Shown here one piece after another: positions 1-5,344 of a stretch of DNA of 5,344 nt; the stretch's first letter is position 1; each line of letters starts with the position of its first letter. The DNA is from Flavobacteriaceae bacterium (GTDB taxonomy: Bacteria > Bacteroidota > Bacteroidia > Flavobacteriales > Flavobacteriaceae), in assembly GCA_018672145.1 (NCBI GenBank), contig JABHGH010000140.1:1-5344 (forward strand), in the 5' to 3' direction. The notes beneath the pieces were generated by a model that was not told the origin of the DNA, searched no databases, and saw nothing but the letters and a program-made list of their open reading frames with translations. The translations under genes and the position numbers were made by a program.

Positions 1-96
1 AGTGCATTTGAAAGTTATTTTCTAAATGATGCAATTTCATACAAAGACCTCGACGTCACTATTCAGGCATTTCATGAAACTATTCGTGAAATGTAA
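1..96 (+). CDS. hemL: Glutamate-1-semialdehyde 2,1-aminomutase, C-terminal end (partial)
   Basis: Frame 1 is open from the window edge to a TAA at 94-96 and gives 31 residues beginning SAFESYFLNDAISYKDLDVT and ending in REM. This matches the C-terminus of HemL: as I recall it, the E. coli enzyme has SAFEAGF, then an acidic-aliphatic helix start, then an INNTID-type helix, at the same place. HemL is a PLP-dependent cytosolic enzyme that converts glutamate-1-semialdehyde to 5-aminolevulinate in the C5 route to heme. The catalytic lysine and PLP site lie outside the window, so the call rests on the tail alone. The gene ends 45 bases before the convergent lysS stop. Other class III aminotransferases are the main alternative, but the SAFE/Y...FLxDAxxYxDLD wording is typical of HemL. 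Confidence 0.85.
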   Translation, partial: SAFESYFLNDAISYKDLDVTIQAFHETIREM

Positions 97-130
97 AGTT
101 GCTTTATTACTGTAAAGGTGCCTTTTCTTT
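94..130 (+). terminator. Weak candidate terminator between hemL and lysS
   Basis: The gap between the two convergent genes is AT-rich and contains alternating complementary blocks: TAAAG (94-98), CTTTA (102-106), TAAAG (113-117) and CCTTT (121-125). CTTTA at 102-106 can pair with TAAAG at 113-117 over a 6-base loop. The downstream side is T-rich (TTTTCTTT, 123-130), as expected for a + strand terminator. The stems are only five pairs and mostly A-T, so stability is low. The position between two gene ends is the main support. Confidence 0.25.
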
Positions 131-141
131 ATAACAAAAAT

Positions 142-1833
142 TTAGTTCATGAGGTTGACAAAAAGGCCTTCGTCATTTTTGGAGACTTTTGCTAAGTCAT
201 AGGCGGAGAGTCCTTTTATTGCTTTATCCCATTTTTTATTGCTGAGACCTGCTTTTTCTTTCAGCTCAGAAAGAGTTATTGGACTCTTCTGCTTCAGAAG
301 TTTTAAAACAACTTCCTCTTCCTCAGTCAACGTTGGCCCTTGAACTTCAGGACGCATTTGCGGAAAAAACAGAACTTCTTGAATGGAACTGTTGTTTGTC
401 ATTAGCATGACTAACCGGTCAATTCCAATGCCGATTCCAGACGTTGGTGGCATTCCGTATTCGAGTGCGCGCACAAAATCATGGTCAATGAACATTGCTT
501 CGTCGTCCCCCTTTTCAGATAATGAAAGTTGGTCTTCAAAACGCTCTAACTGATCAATGGGGTCGTTAAGTTCCGAATATGCATTGGCAAGTTCTTTTCC
601 ATTGACCAAAAGTTCAAAGCGTTCCGTTAGTCCAGGTTTATCACGGTGAATTTTTGTCAATGGACTCATCTCCTTGGGATAGTCCGTGATAAAGGTTGGT
701 TGGATATAGTGATGCTCACAGCAGCTTCCGAAAATTTCGTCGATGAGTTTTCCAACGCCCATGCTTTCATCAGCTTCAATGCCGAGTGACAATGCTGTCT
801 TGCGCAAGTTGTTTTCGTCCATTCCCGTGACATTGATTCCTGTATGCTTTTCAATCGCATCTAAGATTGGTACACGTGGATATGGTGCTTTAAAGTCTAT
901 ACTGTGTTCGCCAACTGTCACTTTAGAAGTGCCATGGGTATCCATAGCCACTTGTTCTAATAGAGATTCTGTGGTTTCCATCATCCAGTGGTAGTCTTTA
1001 TAAGCCACATATAGTTCCATTACGGTAAACTCTGGGTTATGGGTTCTGTCCATTCCCTCGTTTCTAAAATCTTTGGCGAATTCATACACACCATCAAGTC
1101 CGCCAACAATGAGTCTTTTCAGATAAAGCTCATTGGCAATGCGTAAATAAAGTGGAATGTTTAATGCGTTGTGATGAGTTACAAATGGACGGGCTGCAGC
1201 TCCACCAGGAATCGGTTGCAAGATAGGTGTTTCGACTTCTAGGTATCCCATGTTATTGAAGAACGAACGAATAGTGTTTGTAATTTTTGTTCGCTTTATA
1301 AAAGTGTCTTTTACTTGCGGATTCACGATCAAGTCAACGTAGCGCATACGGTATCGTTGCTCAGGATCAGAAAAAGAATCATAGGTATTGCCTTCAGCGT
1401 CTGTTTTTGGCAAGGGTAGAGGTCGAAGTGATTTACTTAAAACGTGTAAGGTCTCAACCTGCACTGTTTTCTCGCCAACTTGTGTGGTAAACAAAGTGCC
1501 TGACAATCCAATTATATCCCCAATATCTAGCAATTTCTTGTAAACATCGTTGTACATTGTCTTATCTTCCGTAGGACACAGAATGTCACGATTGAAATAG
1601 ATTTGGACCCGACCTGTGGAGTCTTGTAATTCAGCAAAACTAGCTTTTCCTTGAATCCGACGAGACATCAGTCGCCCAGCGAGTGTTACTTTTTTGCCTT
1701 CTACAAAATCGTTTGTGATGAGATCACTGTTGGCGTCGGTAGTAAAAGCAGCGGCTGGAAAAGGATTAATTCCCAATGCGCGTAACTGTTTAAGCTTGTC
1801 TCGTCGTACGAGTTCTTGTTCTGAGCGTTCCAA
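142..1833 (-). CDS. lysS: Lysine--tRNA ligase, class II, with C-terminal extension
   Basis: This cytosolic enzyme joins lysine to tRNA(Lys) using ATP. The 563 residues show the full class II layout. An OB-fold anticodon-binding domain lies at about 45-140 (VTLAGRLMSRR, GRVQIYFNRD). Motif 1 is around 195-210 (MGYLEVETPIL then PGGA). Motif 2 is 256-275 (FRNEGMDRTHNPEFT). The NGKELANAYSELNDP segment is at 411-425, and motif 3 is GIGIGIDRL at 466-474. All are intact. After the usual end near FFPQMRPE (490-497) there is a tail of about 66 residues; E. coli LysS is about 505 residues long. The start codon is TTG (1831-1833). An in-frame TGA lies six codons upstream (1849-1851), no ATG lies between, and the next in-frame ATG is residue 56. 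The resulting N-terminus (ERSEQELVRRDKL..LGINPFP) matches how Bacteroidota LysRS usually begins. No Shine-Dalgarno site is visible. The gene is divergent from lipB and convergent with hemL. Confidence 0.97.
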   Translation of the reverse strand: MERSEQELVRRDKLKQLRALGINPFPAAAFTTDANSDLITNDFVEGKKVTLAGRLMSRRIQGKASFAELQDSTGRVQIYFNRDILCPTEDKTMYNDVYKKLLDIGDIIGLSGTLFTTQVGEKTVQVETLHVLSKSLRPLPLPKTDAEGNTYDSFSDPEQRYRMRYVDLIVNPQVKDTFIKRTKITNTIRSFFNNMGYLEVETPILQPIPGGAAARPFVTHHNALNIPLYLRIANELYLKRLIVGGLDGVYEFAKDFRNEGMDRTHNPEFTVMELYVAYKDYHWMMETTESLLEQVAMDTHGTSKVTVGEHSIDFKAPYPRVPILDAIEKHTGINVTGMDENNLRKTALSLGIEADESMGVGKLIDEIFGSCCEHHYIQPTFITDYPKEMSPLTKIHRDKPGLTERFELLVNGKELANAYSELNDPIDQLERFEDQLSLSEKGDDEAMFIDHDFVRALEYGMPPTSGIGIGIDRLVMLMTNNSSIQEVLFFPQMRPEVQGPTLTEEEEVVLKLLKQKSPITLSELKEKAGLSNKKWDKAIKGLSAYDLAKVSKNDEGLFVNLMN

Positions 1834-1852
1834 AATTGAGCATAATTTTCAA

Positions 1853-1860
1853 CAAAGATA
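1853..1860 (-). promoter_or_regulatory. Candidate Bacteroidota-type -7 element for lysS
   Basis: On the - strand these bases read TATCTTTG, an exact match to the TAnnTTTG element that replaces the usual -10 box in Bacteroidota. It lies 19 bases before the TTG start of lysS, which would give a leader of roughly 12-16 bases. The partner TTG (-33) is not at the usual distance of about 19-21 bases; the nearest TTG is 12 bases upstream. In AT-rich DNA such a match can occur by chance, so this is a candidate only. Confidence 0.35.
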
Positions 1861-1927
1861 ATCATGCTTAGCCAATTGTACGACTTCGTGTTTGGATTTG
1901 TATTTCTTGTCGCAAATCTTTCCAATA

Positions 1928-1969
1928 GTTGTTGTTTTATGGCAACGACGCAACTCATGCTTGTGTCGT
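1928..1969 (+). repeat. Two overlapping inverted repeats upstream of lipB
   Basis: The first repeat pairs GTTGTTG (1928-1934) with CAACGAC (1943-1949) over an 8-base loop, seven pairs including one G-U. The second pairs ACGACGCAA (1945-1953) with TTGTGTCGT (1961-1969) over a 7-base loop, nine pairs including one G-U if transcribed rightward. They share 1945-1949, so only one can form at a time. The second starts 73 bases before the upstream lipB ATG. They may be RNA leader hairpins, a protein-binding dyad, or chance. No known riboswitch or operator is recognised. The rest of the 1834-2017 gap shows no convincing gene. Confidence 0.45.
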
Positions 1970-2008
1970 GATGTTAGAATGCTTGTTTTTCACTTACTTT
2001 GTGCGGTT

Positions 2009-2014
2009 GGAGGG
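2009..2014 (+). promoter_or_regulatory. Shine-Dalgarno-like site for the upstream lipB start
   Basis: GGAGGG stands three bases before the ATG at 2018, a strong match to the anti-Shine-Dalgarno sequence at slightly short spacing. It is the only such site next to a start in this window, and Bacteroidota usually do not depend on one. It favours 2018 over the internal ATG at 2057, whereas family alignment favours 2057. Confidence 0.4.
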
Positions 2015-2017
2015 TAA

Positions 2018-2755
2018 ATGTCTACACAAAATAGCAACTATTTCAACAACAGCATCATGGATAGAGAGATTCAATTTCGTGACCTTGGACTTTCCGACTA
2101 TCAAACGATATGGGATTTACAACATGATTTGTTTCAAAAAACCATTGATGTAAAAATTCACAATCGAAGGAGCGAAACCAATCTACCTACCACCAGCCAT
2201 TTTTTGCTCGTTGAGCATTTCCCTGTAATTACGCTTGGGAAAAGTGGAAAGATGGACCATTTATTGCTCAATAAAAAAGACCTAGAAAAGGAAGGGATTT
2301 CCTTTTACAAAATCGACCGAGGAGGTGATGTCACTTATCACGGACCTGGTCAAATAGTGGGGTATCCAATTTTAGACTTAGATCAATTTTTCACAGATAT
2401 TCATAAATACTTGCGTTTGTTAGAACAGGTCATCATTAGTACTTTGATGGACTTTGAGATTACTGCGACCAGAAGCAAAGGCGAGACAGGTGTTTGGATT
2501 GATGTTGGCACTCCTTTTGCTCGAAAAATATGTGCAATGGGTATCCGTGCAAGTCGATGGGTAACTATGCATGGATTTTCACTCAACGTCAACACTGACC
2601 TTAAGCCGTTTGATCACATTGTACCCTGTGGTATTCAAGGAAAAGGAGTCACTTCTATGGCAAAAGAACTGAGTCAAGAAGTTGATATTGAAGAGGTGAA
2701 AGAACGTATCAAACACCACTTTCAAGACTTGTTTGACTCTCAATTTGTTTATTGA
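2018..2755 (+). CDS. lipB: Octanoyl-[ACP]:protein N-octanoyltransferase
   Basis: LipB moves the octanoyl group from octanoyl-ACP onto a lysine of lipoyl domains (E2 subunits of 2-oxoacid dehydrogenases, GcvH); LipA then inserts sulfur to make lipoate. It acts in the cytosol. The signature RGGDVTYHGPGQ is at residues 101-112. The catalytic lysine is K170 in ARKICAMGIR and the catalytic cysteine is C204 in IVPCGI; both are present, so the enzyme should be active. TLGKSG (72-77) and SRWVTMHGFSLNV (179-191) are also typical. The length of 245 fits the family. From the ATG at 2018 the first 13 residues (MSTQNSNYFNNSI) are polar and unlike the family; the internal ATG at 2057 (MDREIQFRDLG) is where related proteins usually begin, but 2018 has the Shine-Dalgarno-like site. 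The gene stands alone on its strand, divergent from lysS, and its stop overlaps the convergent lipoprotein gene by 7 bases. Confidence 0.96.
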   Translation: MSTQNSNYFNNSIMDREIQFRDLGLSDYQTIWDLQHDLFQKTIDVKIHNRRSETNLPTTSHFLLVEHFPVITLGKSGKMDHLLLNKKDLEKEGISFYKIDRGGDVTYHGPGQIVGYPILDLDQFFTDIHKYLRLLEQVIISTLMDFEITATRSKGETGVWIDVGTPFARKICAMGIRASRWVTMHGFSLNVNTDLKPFDHIVPCGIQGKGVTSMAKELSQEVDIEEVKERIKHHFQDLFDSQFVY

Positions 2756-2757
2756 GG
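2738..2757. terminator. Stem-loop over the overlapping lipB and lipoprotein stop codons
   Basis: CTCAAT (2739-2744) pairs perfectly with ATTGAG (2751-2756) over the loop TTGTTT, and 2738/2757 adds a U-G pair on the + strand. Both stop codons (TGA 2753-2755 for lipB, TAA at 2751-2749 for the - strand gene) lie in this hairpin. A run of seven T (2780-2786) follows on the + strand, but 22 bases beyond the stem, and no T-run follows on the - strand. It is a poor match to a classic intrinsic terminator but sits exactly where one is needed. Confidence 0.3.
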
Positions 2758-5154
2758 AATTTGATACACGATAAGCTTGTTTTTTTCCCCTTTAGTCGCC
2801 AAAAAAACATTCCCTTTTCGGTCGTTATCGATAGTAACGGGACCCGTTCCATAGATGGGGAAATGGGGAAGCACATTACCCTTGCGGTCAAAAACAAATA
2901 TCTTTTCCTCCTGTTCATCACACAGGCTGATATAGGTTCTGTTATTTACAACATGTATTTTGGGCTCTCCATAAAGTCCAAAATCGAGTTCGATAACTCG
3001 CCCATTAATTTCGAGTTTGTTTTCAGTCAATAGAGCCATATTTTTTCCTCTTGCTGAAAGTTTATAAGGGGTTTCGAAAGGAAGCGTTCGGTAGCTAATT
3101 TTTCCGTTGGTTTCAATGCGGAATAGTCGATTTTTTTGATCCAAACCAACAAAACCATTTTGATGCAAATAGACGTTAGAGTTCAATTTTAAATCGGCAG
3201 GTGTTTTAATGCGAACATCCCCTCTTCGATTCAATAACAACAGTTTATCATTTTTCTCAACAATTACTATGTAGTCCCTTGTTCCAATGCGAATGTGCTT
3301 TGGAGTGTATTTTAAATTTGCTTTAGAACGATTAAACCCACTGATTTTCTGAAATTTACGGTCCCTTAATTCCCATGTAGTTTGATCAACCAGTATTAGG
3401 CGATAGTCCCGTGAGTTTTCGTAGTCAAACACAGCAAGTGGCAGCGGAGATTTAAGAGACTTCGTAAACGGCTTTACTGGTTTCGCGTTGCGATCAATGA
3501 CTTCAAATCGATGTTGTGTTGTGTATGCCATTTGCAGACGACTGTTTTGGTATAAATCAACTTGTAAGATTGGAAATTGAATTTGACTTTCAATTGGTTT
3601 TGTCCAAATATTATTGCCACTCCCATTAATTAGTCGGAGATTGTTTTTTTCATCCTGAATGGCCCATTCAATGGTTCCGTTTAAATGATTCAGCATGGCA
3701 TTAGGTCCCTGAGCAATCGGTGTATCTATTGAAGCGCTAAACAGGAGCTTGGGTCTTTTATTCGTAACTTCCTCCTGTTTTGCAATTCGTTGGAACTGCA
3801 ACTGTGCAACGCCACTTTCTACCAATCCAATCCCTAGCCAGTAGGGGTAATCATCGTTTGGCGTTACCGCTAGGTCTTCAGTTAATAATCCGTTTATTTT
3901 TTTTGAAAAAGCGTCTTCAAGCCCGACAAGAAGAAAAGAACTTTCCTTTGGAATCTCATTTGCTAATGCGGGAAATTGAGTATCACTTTCTAGTGAATAC
4001 CCATTGGCGAGTTGGGTGAGTACTTCTTCGAGTTGTTCAATAGTTGTTGTTAGAATCAACATTTCATTGCGTAAGGCAGCATGAGCTAAAATGGGCATTT
4101 TTATAAGCGGAGAAGCCAGGTTTGAAATTGTTTTTTCTGGTGAAAACGAATAGGTGTTTAGACCTCTAATTTTTCGTGTTGCCTCAGCATTTTTTTCAAG
4201 AAGTTGTTCCAGTTCTTCTACTCCTGTCATGTCAAGAATGGCAACTTGATCTTTCGAGGTATATACATTGGCAATCGCTTTTGCTTGCATTACGATACTG
4301 TCTAGTGGACTCGTCGCTAGATTATGCTGTGTATTGTACCGATTTCGAATGCTTTCAAAAGATTTATAATCAAAGGCAAACAATGACACGCCTGTAGCGT
4401 TAAGTGGTACACTGGCAAGTGTTTTTGATAGGTTGTGTCGTTGGTTTGCAACCAAATGCATTTTGGTGTACTTCGTCTCTGACAGTAATCCGGTACTGTG
4501 TAAAATACCATTACCACTATTGGCTTCGGGGCGAATGGCTATCCAAGAAGAAAAGTCTGCAAGTGAGAATGGTGTCTTGTCGTCAAATTTTTGAGCCAAT
4601 AGAGATTGAGCGCGTTCATTGATAAAAAGTTGGAATGCGTTTGACTTTGAATCAAACAATTTTTGAAGATCTGCATCAGGCACATTAGGTTTTTTGTGCA
4701 GTCGAATACTGTTTTCAAGTAAAATCTTAGAATCCGACTCAAAGTAATATTCGTTGTGTACAATTCCATAGCGACTTATGTTATGTTTCTCAAACCGGAC
4801 AATAGAAATATTGTTGTAATTCAGCGTATCGCCAATAAGTTTTGGTAAGCTGTCTTGCGGAGCCAAGGGATGAATGAGCAAATATTTATATTCCTTGACA
4901 CCTTCTTCATGATAACTTATAATGGAATTGCCCATCGGGAGCCAATGTTCGGCAGTTGCGAGAAGTGGGTCGAGGAATGAATTGATCGCTGTATTATTAG
5001 CAGTAAAAGCAGCAATGGATTGGATGTCATCCGCTTGGATAATAGCCACGGGTTTTGCAGGTACAAATCCAAGCGGATTTGTAGAGCTCGTTGATGGCGT
5101 TGAACAACGGGTTAAAATTAAAACTAGAGAGCAAAGAAATAGTAGGCGCATCAT
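2749..5154 (-). CDS. Predicted exported lipoprotein with DUF3352-like repeats and C-terminal beta-propeller, function unknown
   Basis: The 801-residue product begins with a lipoprotein-type signal: MMR, a hydrophobic stretch LLFLCSLVLIL (4-14), then TRC with C17 as the likely lipidated cysteine, followed by a Ser/Thr/Pro linker (18-25). Arg directly before the cysteine is unusual. Residues 30-460 look like repeated alpha/beta units (segments starting near 30, 248 and 400 with the pattern P-x(n)-hydrophobic strand-D/E-x-hydrophobic helix), resembling DUF3352-type proteins. Residues 494-801 contain about seven short beta-rich repeats such as LILVDQTTWELRDRKF, IVIVEKNDKLLLLNRRG, FVGLDQKNRLFRIETNG and KIFVFDRKGNVLP, as in PQQ/WD-like propellers. 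No catalytic motif or further membrane segment is visible. It probably sits on the periplasmic face of a membrane. rnhB ends 15 bases upstream, suggesting one transcript. ATG codons at 5154 and 5151 are both possible starts. I do not recognise a function. Confidence 0.85.
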   Translation of the reverse strand: MMRLLFLCSLVLILTRCSTPSTSSTNPLGFVPAKPVAIIQADDIQSIAAFTANNTAINSFLDPLLATAEHWLPMGNSIISYHEEGVKEYKYLLIHPLAPQDSLPKLIGDTLNYNNISIVRFEKHNISRYGIVHNEYYFESDSKILLENSIRLHKKPNVPDADLQKLFDSKSNAFQLFINERAQSLLAQKFDDKTPFSLADFSSWIAIRPEANSGNGILHSTGLLSETKYTKMHLVANQRHNLSKTLASVPLNATGVSLFAFDYKSFESIRNRYNTQHNLATSPLDSIVMQAKAIANVYTSKDQVAILDMTGVEELEQLLEKNAEATRKIRGLNTYSFSPEKTISNLASPLIKMPILAHAALRNEMLILTTTIEQLEEVLTQLANGYSLESDTQFPALANEIPKESSFLLVGLEDAFSKKINGLLTEDLAVTPNDDYPYWLGIGLVESGVAQLQFQRIAKQEEVTNKRPKLLFSASIDTPIAQGPNAMLNHLNGTIEWAIQDEKNNLRLINGSGNNIWTKPIESQIQFPILQVDLYQNSRLQMAYTTQHRFEVIDRNAKPVKPFTKSLKSPLPLAVFDYENSRDYRLILVDQTTWELRDRKFQKISGFNRSKANLKYTPKHIRIGTRDYIVIVEKNDKLLLLNRRGDVRIKTPADLKLNSNVYLHQNGFVGLDQKNRLFRIETNGKISYRTLPFETPYKLSARGKNMALLTENKLEINGRVIELDFGLYGEPKIHVVNNRTYISLCDEQEEKIFVFDRKGNVLPHFPIYGTGPVTIDNDRKGNVFLATKGEKNKLIVYQIPQ

Positions 5155-5169
5155 ACAAAAATAATAAAC

Positions 5170-5344
5170 TTAAAAATCAATTTCAGTTTGCGTTGACAAT
5201 AATGTAAAACTTTTTCTGTGCCACTTCGACGGACCGATTTTCTGTATGCCTATCCTATGTTTTTTGGTGGGATATCCTTTGTTGGTATCCCATCCGTATT
5301 CTGGAAACTCCTCATGCAGCTGCTTCATAAATCGATCCCTTTCG
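5170..5344 (-). CDS. rnhB: Ribonuclease HII, C-terminal end (partial)
   Basis: The - strand is open from the window edge to a TAA at 5172-5170 and gives 57 complete residues. They contain the RNase HII tail: ERDRFMKQLHEEFPEYGW, then NKGYPTKKHRIGIQKIGPS, then HRKSF. In E. coli RNase HII the matching parts read HKGYPTKAH and HGPSPLHRRSF. The enzyme nicks RNA in RNA/DNA hybrids and removes single ribonucleotides from DNA. The acidic catalytic residues lie mostly in the N-terminal part, outside the window. An 11-residue tail (TLLSTQTEIDF) follows the conserved end. The lipoprotein gene starts 15 bases downstream on the same strand, so the two are probably co-transcribed. Confidence 0.93.
   Translation of the reverse strand, partial: ERDRFMKQLHEEFPEYGWDTNKGYPTKKHRIGIQKIGPSKWHRKSFTLLSTQTEIDF

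Noticed and set aside
114..125. AAAGGTGCCTTT as a hairpin after hemL
   Set aside because: The loop would be two bases, or four with a stem of only four pairs; too weak alone and mentioned only as part of the gap.
1701..1958. 85-residue open frame on the - strand across the lysS 5' end
   Set aside because: About half lies out of frame inside lysS, and the translation has no family resemblance; it is a shadow of lysS.
1852..1989. A 46-codon open stretch on the - strand, in the lysS frame just upstream of the TGA at 1849-1851, rich in Lys and His
   Set aside because: It has no ATG, resembles no family I know, and would overlap the lipB control region. LysRS relatives begin at the TTG, so an interrupted longer LysRS is not needed to explain it.
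1994..2001. TTACTTTG as a possible -7 element for lipB
   Set aside because: It misses the A of TAnnTTTG and has no TTG at the expected distance. It would also place the transcription start only about 10 bases before the ATG at 2018.
5156..5163. Exact TAnnTTTG match (TATTTTTG on the - strand) directly before the lipoprotein start
   Set aside because: It is one base from the ATG, so transcription would begin at or inside the start codon. The stretch is simply T-rich, the TTG partner is 14 bases away, and co-transcription with rnhB explains expression.
1..5344. Search for a defence system, mobile element, CRISPR array, tRNA or rRNA
   Set aside because: All gene-length frames are accounted for by five genes, no tandem spaced repeats or terminal inverted repeats were seen, and no tRNA-like fold was found in the gaps.

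Overview
The window looks like ordinary chromosomal DNA from a member of the Bacteroidota, most likely a Flavobacteriales-type organism. Three things point there: the lysyl-tRNA synthetase is about 60 residues longer than the E. coli form, the octanoyltransferase has the wording I associate with that group, and most starts lack a Shine-Dalgarno site, with TAnnTTTG-like elements nearby. This placement is from memory of the families; no search was possible.

Layout, left to right. Positions 1-96 hold the last 31 codons of hemL (glutamate-1-semialdehyde aminomutase, tetrapyrrole synthesis) on the + strand. After a 45-base AT-rich gap comes lysS (142-1833, - strand), convergent with hemL. A 184-base gap (1834-2017) separates lysS from the divergent lipB; it holds a TAnnTTTG-like element facing lysS and two overlapping inverted repeats on the lipB side. 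lipB (2018-2755, + strand, possibly starting at 2057) runs tail-to-tail into the next gene and overlaps its stop by 7 bases. That gene (2749-5154, - strand) encodes an 801-residue predicted exported lipoprotein of unknown function, with DUF3352-like repeats in the N-terminal half and a beta-propeller-like C-terminal half. Fifteen bases upstream of it is the 3' end of rnhB (5170-5344, - strand, ribonuclease HII), so rnhB and the lipoprotein gene are probably co-transcribed.

The genes do not form one pathway. Four are housekeeping functions (heme precursor synthesis, tRNA charging, protein lipoylation, removal of RNA from DNA). There is no sign of a mobile element, CRISPR array, tRNA, rRNA or defence system. 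The least explained item is the large lipoprotein. Smaller points are the TTG start of lysS, the dyads in the lysS-lipB gap, the hairpin over the lipB/lipoprotein stop codons, and an arginine just before the predicted lipidated cysteine.
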